Part shown: positions 17,624 to 23,930 of the stretch, piece by piece | Position numbering within the stretch: the stretch's first letter is position 1 | How the letters are laid out: each line of letters begins with the position of its first letter | Assembly: GCA_023230485.1 (NCBI GenBank) | Contig: JALNXG010000059.1 | Coordinates: forward strand, 1 to 23,930 | Direction of reading: 5' to 3' | DNA from: Melioribacteraceae bacterium | GTDB lineage: Bacteria > Bacteroidota > Ignavibacteria > Ignavibacteriales > Melioribacteraceae | DNA length: 23,930 nucleotides | The notes under the pieces: model-generated | Told to the model about the DNA's origin: nothing | The model's database searches: none | What the model saw: the letters and a program-made list of their open reading frames with translations, nothing else | Translations under genes and position numbers: made by a program

Positions 17624-18544
17624 ATGGCTATTCCTGATTTCCAAAGTCTAATGTTACCAGCATTAAAATTCATGTCTTCGAAGGAAGAAAAATCTACAAA
17701 AGAAGTTGTAGAGCACTTAACTAAAGAATATAAATTAACTGAAGCTGAAATCGAAGAACTATTGCCGAGTAGAACTCAATCAAGATTTACCAATAGAGTG
17801 CATTGGGCAGTTTCGTATCTAAAACTGGCTGGTCTTATTGAAAAAACTCGTAAGGGATATTATTTAATTACAGATAATGGTGTAGCCCTTTTACATAGAA
17901 ATCCGCCTATTATTAATTTGCAACTTATTAAAACTATACCTGCATTTATTGAGCATATAAATTCGACAAAAAAAGAAAGAAGTAATAATTTAGAGGATAA
18001 TGAATCTGATTCGACAGAGGATACTCAGACGCCTGAAGAAAATATGGAAGATTCATTTCAAAAAATAAATGATACTCTTGCTCAAGAACTTTTATCAAAA
18101 GTAAAAAACGTTAAGCCTGCATTCTTTGAAAGGCTTGTAATAGAACTACTTGTAAAGATGGGATATGGCGGTTCGATGGCAGATGCCGGTAAGGCAATCG
18201 GGAAAAGCGGGGACGAAGGAATTGATGGAATTATAAAAGAAGATAAACTTGGGCTAGATATTATTTATGTACAAGCAAAAAGGTGGCAAGGAGTAGTGGG
18301 AAGACCTGAATTACAAAAATTCGTAGGAGCTCTTGCCGGTCAAGGAGCAAAAAAAGGCATTTTTATTACCACTTCTTATTTCTCTAAAGAAGCATTAGAT
18401 TATGCTCCAAGAAATGAAACAAAAATAGTTTTAGTAGATGGTGAACAATTAGCAAAATTAATGATTGAGAATGATCTAGCTGTTTCTACAGTTTCAAATT
18501 ATTTAATCAAAAAAATCGATACAGATTATTTTGAAGAGGAGTAA
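17624..18544 (+). CDS. Mrr-type restriction endonuclease
   Basis: 306 residues. Residues 1-92 are an Mrr_N-type winged helix (IPDFQSLMLPALKFMSS near the start, LPSRTQSRFTNRVHWAVSYL at 47-66, KGYYLITDNG). Residues 112-145 form an acidic linker. The Mrr catalytic domain, about 163-300, has FFERLVIELLVKMGYGG, D201 in GDEGIDG and the QAKRW motif at 217-221 (Lys219), followed by FVGALAGQGAKKGIFITT. All the PD-(D/E)xK residues expected in Mrr are present, so it looks active. Classical Mrr cuts DNA bearing certain methylated bases. Start: GAGGG lies four bases before the ATG. The 18-base spacing from the type IIG gene and shared strand argue for one transcript. It may be an additional nuclease of that system or an independent methyl-dependent guard. 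Confidence 0.93.
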   Translation: MAIPDFQSLMLPALKFMSSKEEKSTKEVVEHLTKEYKLTEAEIEELLPSRTQSRFTNRVHWAVSYLKLAGLIEKTRKGYYLITDNGVALLHRNPPIINLQLIKTIPAFIEHINSTKKERSNNLEDNESDSTEDTQTPEENMEDSFQKINDTLAQELLSKVKNVKPAFFERLVIELLVKMGYGGSMADAGKAIGKSGDEGIDGIIKEDKLGLDIIYVQAKRWQGVVGRPELQKFVGALAGQGAKKGIFITTSYFSKEALDYAPRNETKIVLVDGEQLAKLMIENDLAVSTVSNYLIKKIDTDYFEEE

Positions 18545-18549
18545 CTTTG
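18542..18549 (+). promoter_or_regulatory. Exact TAnnTTTG box overlapping the mrr stop codon
   Basis: TAACTTTG is a perfect match to the Bacteroidota -7 consensus and would start transcription about 50 bases before the DUF5916 gene. No good -33 TTTG sits at the right distance; the nearest is only eight bases upstream. This is a weak call. Confidence 0.25.
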
Positions 18550-18603
18550 TAACCAATCCCCTGTTTCGTACGTCTAAAAACCATACGTAACTAATCCGGT
18601 GTT
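18549..18603 (+). repeat. Imperfect 17-nt direct repeat in the mrr-DUF5916 spacer
   Basis: The units at 18549-18565 and 18587-18603 (GTAACYAATCC, two bases, TGTT) agree in 14 of 17 bases and start 38 bases apart. The pentamer TACGT also occurs twice between or within them (18569-18573, 18584-18588). They fill the whole 61-base gap. They could be paired sites for a DNA-binding regulator or a leftover of an insertion; the sequence does not decide. Confidence 0.5.
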
Positions 18604-18605
18604 AA

Positions 18606-20762
18606 ATGAAAAATTTTTTACTCCTTATATTTATTTCTGTATCTTTTTTATATGCAGGTAATAATCCAAATGCTGAGAAAGTACTCAAACTAAAGCTAAC
18701 TTCAGAAAAAATTAATATTGATGGCTTTATTGATGATACTTGGTCTAATGCCGATTCTACAACTGATTTTTTCCAGCAAGCTCCTTATTTCAATCAGCCA
18801 ATTTCTCGGAAAACAACTGCAAAAATCCTTACTACCGAAAATGCAATCTATTGCATGATCATTTCTTACGATGAACGGGAAAATATTCAAAACTTCACAG
18901 GTAAATTAGATGACTTTAACGGTGATGTAGTCTCCTTTATGATAGATACTTTTGGTGATCAAAAAAGTGCTTATAAATTCGCTGTGTCTGCTTCAGGGGT
19001 GAAAGCAGATTGCCGCCTTATCGATGATGCACGTAATAGAGATTATAGCTGGGATGGTATCTGGTTCGCAGCTTCTAAAATTTATGACTGGGGGTTTGTT
19101 GTTGAAATGGAAATCCCATATAAATCAATTCAATACAATAATGACCTTAATCAATGGGGATTAGATTTCGACCGCTACCGCCCATTAAACAAAGAAGATC
19201 AATACTGGTGCGAATATGAAAAAAGTGAGGGACAAAGAATTTCTAAATTTGGTAAATTATTACTCGGTGATTTTAAACCGACAATCGAAGGTCTTAATTT
19301 AGAAATCTATCCAGTGGGACTTAGCAAAGCGACCTACAAAGAAGATGGCAAATATGATATCGAACCACAAGTAGGTTTAGATATATTCTATAATCCATCG
19401 GCTCAATTAACTTTGAATGCAACAATCAATCCGGATTTTGCTCAAATAGAAGCCGATCCTTTTCAATTCAATATTTCGCGTTACGAAACTTTCTTTAATG
19501 AGAGACGACCTTTCTTCGTTCAAGGTAATGAAATTTTTATGCCTGCAGGCAAACAAAGAAATACAGGTTTTTATAAACCGATGGATTTATTCTATTCACG
19601 AAGAATAGGGAAAAAATTACCTGACGGAACTGAAGTGCCGCTTACATTCGGAGCTAAGGCATCAGGCAGAATTGACGATTGGGAATATGGCGGATTCGCT
19701 GCTCATACAGCAGAAACTCAATACATGGATAATGATCAGAAGATGATCGAAAAGGCGGCAGTTTTTACTTCCGCACGAGTAAAGAAAAATATTTTTGAAA
19801 ATTCTACAATCGGAGTTTTATTTGTTGGCAAGCAAACTGAAGGCAACACAAGTGGTGTAATAGATATTGATGGCGCTTTCCGTCAGCCCGATTATCAGCT
19901 AGCATATCAAATTGCACGTTCAATCAATAACTCAAAAGGTGATTTTGCCGGCTCTTATGGTTATACTTTTTTTAATAATAATTTCATGCTTTATTCTAGA
20001 GGTCGATATATCGGAAATGATTTTGATATTAATTCTGTTGGATTCGTTCCATGGAAAGGAACAGCAGAAATGGTAACACTCGCAGGACCAGTTTGGCTTC
20101 CAGATGAAGGTGCAATATCTCAAATTTTAATCTATGGCGGAGTACTTATTGGGTATGAAAAGGCAGATGATTTTACTGATTATGGCGGACTTTTTGGTTA
20201 TAATATGCAGTTTAGAAGCGGATGGGGCTTTGAATTAAATGCTGATTATAGTAAAGCTCGCGATGTTGGAAAGGACTATAATGCTTATAGTATTAATCTT
20301 AGTTCATGGTATAATATTTCACCCGATTGGAGCGCAAATTTATATGGCGGTTATCAAAAAACTTATAATTTTTCGAGAGATTATTTAGCGAATTATTCGT
20401 GGCTAGGGGCGGAAATAGATTGGAAAGCTCATAAAACTTTTGAGATTGGTACTTCATTCGATATGTTTATTGAAAATAATCCTGATGGTAATATTGAAGA
20501 TATTACTTACAATGCACGTCCTTATATTGATCTAACTCCGATAAATGATTTAAGTGTTCGTGTTTATGTAGATAATTTATTCGTTCGTTCCACTGATAGA
20601 ATGGAACAGATAATTGCGGGACTTTTATTTTCTTATAATTTCTCGCCGAAAAGTTGGATCTATTTTGCAATCAATGAAATTCAACAGCGTAATGATAAAC
20701 ATAAAATGGTTACTGCCGAAAGAGCTGCTGTGCTGAAAGTGAAATATCTATATTATTTTTAA
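18606..20762 (+). CDS. DUF5916 outer-membrane protein with N-terminal CBM9-like domain
   Basis: 718 residues with a signal peptide at about 1-17 (FLLLIFISVSFLYAG). Residues about 27-225 form a carbohydrate-binding family 9-like beta-sandwich (KINIDGFIDDTWSNAD, VSFMIDTFGDQKSAYKF, FVVEMEIPYKSIQY, WGLDFDRYRPLNKED). Then comes the DUF5916 hallmark ATINPDFAQIEADPFQFN and ETFFNERRPFFVQGNEIF near residues 278-312. The remaining 400 residues are alternating beta strands ending with VLKVKYLYYF, as in an outer-membrane barrel with a terminal aromatic residue. Members of the family are widespread in Bacteroidota and lack an established substrate; the N-terminal domain suggests polysaccharide or glycan binding. 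The gene follows mrr after 61 bases but is not functionally related to the defence pair. A strong terminator follows it. Confidence 0.88.
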   Translation: MKNFLLLIFISVSFLYAGNNPNAEKVLKLKLTSEKINIDGFIDDTWSNADSTTDFFQQAPYFNQPISRKTTAKILTTENAIYCMIISYDERENIQNFTGKLDDFNGDVVSFMIDTFGDQKSAYKFAVSASGVKADCRLIDDARNRDYSWDGIWFAASKIYDWGFVVEMEIPYKSIQYNNDLNQWGLDFDRYRPLNKEDQYWCEYEKSEGQRISKFGKLLLGDFKPTIEGLNLEIYPVGLSKATYKEDGKYDIEPQVGLDIFYNPSAQLTLNATINPDFAQIEADPFQFNISRYETFFNERRPFFVQGNEIFMPAGKQRNTGFYKPMDLFYSRRIGKKLPDGTEVPLTFGAKASGRIDDWEYGGFAAHTAETQYMDNDQKMIEKAAVFTSARVKKNIFENSTIGVLFVGKQTEGNTSGVIDIDGAFRQPDYQLAYQIARSINNSKGDFAGSYGYTFFNNNFMLYSRGRYIGNDFDINSVGFVPWKGTAEMVTLAGPVWLPDEGAISQILIYGGVLIGYEKADDFTDYGGLFGYNMQFRSGWGFELNADYSKARDVGKDYNAYSINLSSWYNISPDWSANLYGGYQKTYNFSRDYLANYSWLGAEIDWKAHKTFEIGTSFDMFIENNPDGNIEDITYNARPYIDLTPINDLSVRVYVDNLFVRSTDRMEQIIAGLLFSYNFSPKSWIYFAINEIQQRNDKHKMVTAERAAVLKVKYLYYF

Positions 20763-20824
20763 TAAAAAGTTAATATGAATATTATCCACGAATCTTTTAA
20801 CTTACATTATAGATTTAATAATAG

Positions 20825-20853
20825 CTTCTGATTTTTTATCAGAAGTTTTTTTT
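20825..20853 (+). terminator. Intrinsic terminator after the DUF5916 gene
   Basis: CTTCTGAT 20825-20832 pairs perfectly with ATCAGAAG 20838-20845 around a five-T loop, and eight T follow. The next gene starts only 22 bases later, so it must be transcribed either by read-through or from a promoter inside or upstream of the hairpin. Confidence 0.9.
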
Positions 20854-20874
20854 ATAATGTAATTGAGGGCAAAA

Positions 20875-21672
20875 ATGAAAGAAAAAATTAATGGATTAGC
20901 TGTAAATATAACGGGTAATGAAAAAGGGAAACCGGTAGTATTTCTTCACGGATTCCCATATGATAGCACAATGTGGAAAGACACCACAAAGGCACTGAAG
21001 AAAGAATTTAAGTGTATTACCTATGACGTAAGAGGTCTCGGTAAAAGTAAAGTCGGAGATGGAATTTATACAATGGAATCATACGTGGATGATCTTCATG
21101 ATCTTATCAAAAAGCTAAAACTCAAGAAACCTGCTATCTGCGGTCTTTCAATGGGTGGCTATATGGCACTTCGATTTGCCGAAAAATACAAAGATGATTA
21201 TTCCGCACTAATTTTAATGGATACGAAAGCAGATGGAGACGATAACGCAAATAAACTAAAAAGAGCCGGGATTATTGAAAAAATAAATAATGGTAAAACC
21301 GAAAAGTTCGTAGAAGAATTTGTTACCAATTGTTTCTCCGTTGATGCACCTAAGGATTATCCGAAAGTATTAAAAGCTTGGATTAAGCAAGCGAAGAAAA
21401 ATAAACCAAAAGGAATAAAGGGTGCTACTATTGCTCTTTTAAGTCGGACAGATACAAATGATTTCTTGAAAGAGATTAATGTGCCGACATTATTAATTTG
21501 CGGAGCATTCGATAAATTAACACCTCCGGAAAAAATGAGAGAAATGGCAGAAAAAATTCCAAACTCAGATATAGGTATTATTCCTCGTTCCGGACACATG
21601 ACACCTATTGAAAATCCGGCTGCGGTTAATGATTTGATTTTAGGATTTTTAAGAAGAGTGTACGTTCAATAA
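20875..21672 (+). CDS. Alpha/beta-fold hydrolase
   Basis: 265 residues from the ATG at 20875. A TTG four codons earlier is open, but GAGGG lies five bases before the ATG and supports it. Catalytic triad: Ser92 in the nucleophile elbow CGLSMGGYMA, Asp213 in ICGAFDKLTP and His241 in RSGHMTPIENP. The oxyanion motif is FLHGFPYD near 23-30. There is no signal peptide, so it should be cytoplasmic. Overall it resembles small ester, lactone or epoxide hydrolases such as the 3-oxoadipate enol-lactonase-like group, but the substrate cannot be read from sequence and no pathway genes are adjacent. Its stop codon overlaps by seven bases the end of the convergent Nudix gene. Confidence 0.9.
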   Translation: MKEKINGLAVNITGNEKGKPVVFLHGFPYDSTMWKDTTKALKKEFKCITYDVRGLGKSKVGDGIYTMESYVDDLHDLIKKLKLKKPAICGLSMGGYMALRFAEKYKDDYSALILMDTKADGDDNANKLKRAGIIEKINNGKTEKFVEEFVTNCFSVDAPKDYPKVLKAWIKQAKKNKPKGIKGATIALLSRTDTNDFLKEINVPTLLICGAFDKLTPPEKMREMAEKIPNSDIGIIPRSGHMTPIENPAAVNDLILGFLRRVYVQ

Positions 21673-22127
21673 AAACTTACAGTATGACTTACATAATGTT
21701 TGTTTTCATAAATAAATTTTGCACTGAAGAAACGATCTTCAAATAACCAGGGGATAAAAATCTTATCCCCTTCCCATAAATTAAGTTCTGTAAGTTTTTC
21801 ATTAGGTATCCATTCGAGATGCCCTTCGTTACAATCTATTAATTCCCCTTCAAATTCTGTAACAGTAAAAAGGAATACGTGCCAATCATTCACGCCATCA
21901 AACAATGGAAATGTAATAAAGCCATTCATCTGCATTTTTTTTGCTTTTAAACCCGATTCTTCATAAAGCTCACGGATGGCGCATTCTTCGGGTGATTCTC
22001 CCGGTTCAGTTTTTCCGCCAAGTCCATTCCACTTCCCTTTATGGTAATCGTTTTCTCTTTTATTCCGATGCAGCATTAAAGTATGATTATCTTTTTGGAC
22101 ATAAATCAGAGTAGCGTAAATTGTCAA
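21666..22127 (-). CDS. Nudix hydrolase (MutT-like, 8-oxo-dGTP diphosphatase group)
   Basis: 153 residues. The complete Nudix box covers residues 38-60: G38, E44, then R52-E53-L54 and E56-E57-S58-G59-L60, the pattern Gx5Ex7REUxEExGU. The neighbouring GKWNGLGGK motif and the C-terminal DWHVFLFTV resemble MutT/MTH1-type enzymes that hydrolyse oxidised purine nucleotides; a different nucleoside diphosphate substrate is equally possible. The start is TTG, since the first in-frame ATG (residue 18) would remove the first strand; upstream, the frame is closed by a TGA a few codons away. The TTG overlaps the TGA stop of the upstream epimerase gene in a TTGA arrangement, implying translational coupling. 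Confidence 0.9.
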   Translation of the reverse strand: MTIYATLIYVQKDNHTLMLHRNKRENDYHKGKWNGLGGKTEPGESPEECAIRELYEESGLKAKKMQMNGFITFPLFDGVNDWHVFLFTVTEFEGELIDCNEGHLEWIPNEKLTELNLWEGDKIFIPWLFEDRFFSAKFIYENKHYVSHTVSFY

Positions 22128-23101
22128 CTTAGCCCCAAGTATTCATTCTTTAATAAATATTCTTTTACGTAATCCGATACACCCACATTAATATCATAGA
22201 TTGGATTAGTATATTTTTTTTCTCTTATCTTAAAAATATCCGCTTGAGTAAAATATTGATATTTTTCTCTAAGCTGTTCGGGCATATCAATAAACTCAAT
22301 ATTAACGGGCTTATTAAGTGCTTTAAAAATTGCCGTAACAAGTTCTACCCATGTTTGCGCATTGCCCGTTCCGATATTATATATGCCCCCGATATCACGA
22401 TGCTTGAAGAAATGCAAAGTCATTTCTACGGCATCTTTTACATAAATAAAATCTCTTTTCTGCTTACCATCCTCATAATCAGGACGGTATGATTTGAATA
22501 AATTCACTTTACCTGTTTCTTGAATCTGACCAAATGCCTTATGTACCACACTCCTCATATCATCTTTATGATATTCATTTGGTCCATATACGTTAAAATA
22601 TTTTAGTCCAACAACTTTATGTAGCAATTTATGTTTATAAAGCCAAGTATCAAGAAGATGCTTTGAATAACCATACATATTTAGAGGTCTTAAAGTATCA
22701 AGATCACTTTCATTATCGGAATAACCATTACTTCCATCCCCATAAGTGGCGGCGGAGGATGCATAAATAAACCGAATCTCGAGTTCCAAACAGTACTTTG
22801 CCAATTCTAATGAATACTTATAATTATTTGACATCAAGAAATCAGCATCTTTTTCAGTTGTAGCAGAGCAAGCACCAAGATGAAAAATTGTATCTATATC
22901 AAAAGGCATTGTTCTATCTAAAATCATTTCAATAAAATCAAACTTATCATAATAATCGACATAATTAAGACCGACTAAATTTTTCCATTTTTCATCTTTA
23001 CCGAGTTCATCGACAATAATAATATTAGTATGACCAAGTTTATTAAGTCTCCATACGAGAGCACTTCCAATAAAGCCAGCGCCGCCTGTTACGACTATCA
23101 T
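22124..23101 (-). CDS. rfaD: ADP-L-glycero-D-manno-heptose 6-epimerase
   Basis: 325 residues. An extended short-chain dehydrogenase-type enzyme that converts ADP-D-glycero- to ADP-L-glycero-D-manno-heptose, the last step in making the heptose of the lipopolysaccharide inner core. The NADP-binding loop is VVTGGAGFIGSALV at residues 3-16. HldD/RfaD signatures: YASSAATYGDG with Ser116, then YGYSK with Tyr143 and Lys147, and VYGPNEYHK with Lys179 matching the second catalytic base of the E. coli enzyme. The start has GGGAGAG four to five bases upstream. It heads a two-gene unit with the Nudix gene, overlapping by four bases, and is divergent from metH. Together with other envelope genes here it implies an LPS-bearing outer membrane. 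Confidence 0.94.
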   Translation of the reverse strand: MIVVTGGAGFIGSALVWRLNKLGHTNIIIVDELGKDEKWKNLVGLNYVDYYDKFDFIEMILDRTMPFDIDTIFHLGACSATTEKDADFLMSNNYKYSLELAKYCLELEIRFIYASSAATYGDGSNGYSDNESDLDTLRPLNMYGYSKHLLDTWLYKHKLLHKVVGLKYFNVYGPNEYHKDDMRSVVHKAFGQIQETGKVNLFKSYRPDYEDGKQKRDFIYVKDAVEMTLHFFKHRDIGGIYNIGTGNAQTWVELVTAIFKALNKPVNIEFIDMPEQLREKYQYFTQADIFKIREKKYTNPIYDINVGVSDYVKEYLLKNEYLGLS

Positions 23102-23117
23102 AATCTCTCCCTGATAA

Positions 23118-23148
23118 TTTTAATTGAAAGGCAAATTAGCTATATTTG
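23118..23148 (+). promoter_or_regulatory. Candidate Bacteroidota-type promoter of metH
   Basis: TTTT at 23118-23121, 19 bases, then TATATTTG at 23141-23148, an exact match to the -7 consensus TAnnTTTG and three of four at -33. Transcription would start around 23155, leaving a leader of about 30 bases before the ATG at 23187. There is no room for a cobalamin riboswitch downstream of it. Confidence 0.4.
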
Positions 23149-23186
23149 GCACTATTTACAAAATAGGTTATCTAAAAAATAAATAT

Positions 23187-23930
23187 ATGTCTCTTAAAAA
23201 TCTACAAAGCATTTTAACTGAAAAAATATTGATTTTAGATGGTGCTATGGGGACAATGATTCAGCCCTATAAACTCGAAGAGAAAGATTTTCGAGGCGAA
23301 TTATTTAAAGAGCACATGTTCGACCTTAAAGGTAATAATGATATTCTTAATCTTACCAATCCTTATATTATAAAAACCATCCATAGAAAATATCTCGAAG
23401 CCGGTTCTGATATAATAGAAACAAATACATTTAACAGCACTAGAATATCGCAAGCAGATTACGGTACTGAAGATTACGTATATAAATTAAATTTTGAAGC
23501 GGCTCGTCTTGCAAAAGAAGCGATCATAGAATTTACAAAAGGTAATCCCGAGATTCAAAGATTTGTTGCCGGTGCACTTGGACCTACAAATAAAACACTT
23601 TCTCTTTCTCCTGATGTGAATGATCCCGGATTTCGTGCAGTAGATTTTGATTATGTGCGCGAAGCTTATAAAGAACAGGCGAAAGGACTTATCGAAGGTG
23701 GAGCTGATATTTTATTGGTAGAAACCATCTTTGATACACTCAATGCTAAAGCTGCAATTTTCGGTATTACAGAAATTCAAGATGAACTTGGTACAAATTT
23801 ACCTATAATGATTTCGGGAACGATAACAGACTTAAGCGGAAGAACTCTTTCGGGACAGACGACCGAAGCATTTTGGATTTCATTAGCTCACACAAAAAAT
23901 TTATTAAGCATCGGACTTAATTGCGCCCTC
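23187..23930 (+). CDS. metH: Cobalamin-dependent methionine synthase, N-terminal part
   Basis: The frame is open to the window edge: 248 codons of a gene normally around 1200 codons long. The visible part is the homocysteine-binding barrel of MetH: LDGAMGTMIQ near residue 18, EEKDFRGE, FDLKGNNDILNLT, DIIETNTFNSTRIS, GALGPTNKTLSLSPDVNDPG, GGADILLVETIFDTLNAKA and ISGTITDLSGRTLSGQTTEA, ending GLNCAL with the first zinc-binding Cys. It transfers the methyl group of methylcobalamin to homocysteine to give methionine, in the cytoplasm. The match to the E. coli MetH N-terminus is close along the whole visible length. The start ATG follows an AT-rich leader without a strong Shine-Dalgarno. It is divergent from the epimerase gene. 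Confidence 0.96.
   Translation, partial: MSLKNLQSILTEKILILDGAMGTMIQPYKLEEKDFRGELFKEHMFDLKGNNDILNLTNPYIIKTIHRKYLEAGSDIIETNTFNSTRISQADYGTEDYVYKLNFEAARLAKEAIIEFTKGNPEIQRFVAGALGPTNKTLSLSPDVNDPGFRAVDFDYVREAYKEQAKGLIEGGADILLVETIFDTLNAKAAIFGITEIQDELGTNLPIMISGTITDLSGRTLSGQTTEAFWISLAHTKNLLSIGLNCAL

Noticed and set aside
20863..20874. TTG start for the alpha/beta hydrolase four codons upstream
   Set aside because: The TTG leaves the GAGGG ribosome-binding sequence inside the gene, while the ATG at 20875 is correctly spaced from it.
23102..23186. Cobalamin or SAM riboswitch before metH
   Set aside because: The 85-base divergent gap is too short for either and shows none of the conserved core sequences.

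Overview
The window is AT-rich, with no RNA genes, insertion sequences or CRISPR array that I can see. It most likely comes from an Ignavibacteria-like member of the Bacteroidota/Chlorobiota group. The main evidence is the last ~90 residues of the 1751-residue surface protein: a type IX secretion C-terminal domain with the phrasing usual in that clade (QNYPNPFNP, LYDILGREV, LASGVYFYR). Heptose epimerase, outer-membrane barrel and lipoprotein genes agree with a Gram-negative envelope. Two candidate promoters resemble the Bacteroidota-type -33/-7 pattern.

Layout. Positions 1-1401 (+) hold the end of a LytTR response regulator and an unrecognised polytopic membrane protein. Positions 1543-6798 (+) encode a very large mosaic surface protein: signal peptide, thioester-like adhesion domain, Ig-like domain, two SdrD_B-like domains, DUF11-like domains, a choice-of-anchor-A domain that appears nested inside the last DUF11 domain, a seven-bladed propeller and the sorting domain. 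A leader with two tandem hairpins precedes it and a bidirectional terminator follows. On the minus strand, 7379-6942 and 7816-7436 are a secreted DsrE-like protein and a small lipoprotein. The minus-strand run 12073-7954 is purL, a BrkB/YihY membrane protein overlapping it by 17 nt, and a YD-repeat lipoprotein, closed by a two-hairpin terminator.

Positions 12230-14656 (+) encode an RsbU/SpoIIE-type phosphatase with a large membrane sensor region that may be a catalytically dead CPBP protease fold. Positions 14729-18544 (+) form a compact two-gene defence unit: a single-chain type IIG restriction-modification enzyme and an Mrr-type endonuclease. The specificity half of the IIG gene is markedly poorer in GC than its methyltransferase half. 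A short spacer with an imperfect 17-nt direct repeat leads into a DUF5916/CBM9-like outer-membrane protein (18606-20762), then a strong terminator and an alpha/beta hydrolase (20875-21672). The hydrolase converges with a Nudix hydrolase that is translationally coupled to ADP-glyceromannoheptose epimerase (23101-21666, minus). The window ends inside metH (23187 onward, +).

Most genes outside the defence pair are housekeeping or envelope functions. The parts most worth a second look are the nested-domain adhesin and its leader, the phosphatase membrane module, the IIG-Mrr pair and the spacer after it. No single system here is clearly novel from sequence alone.
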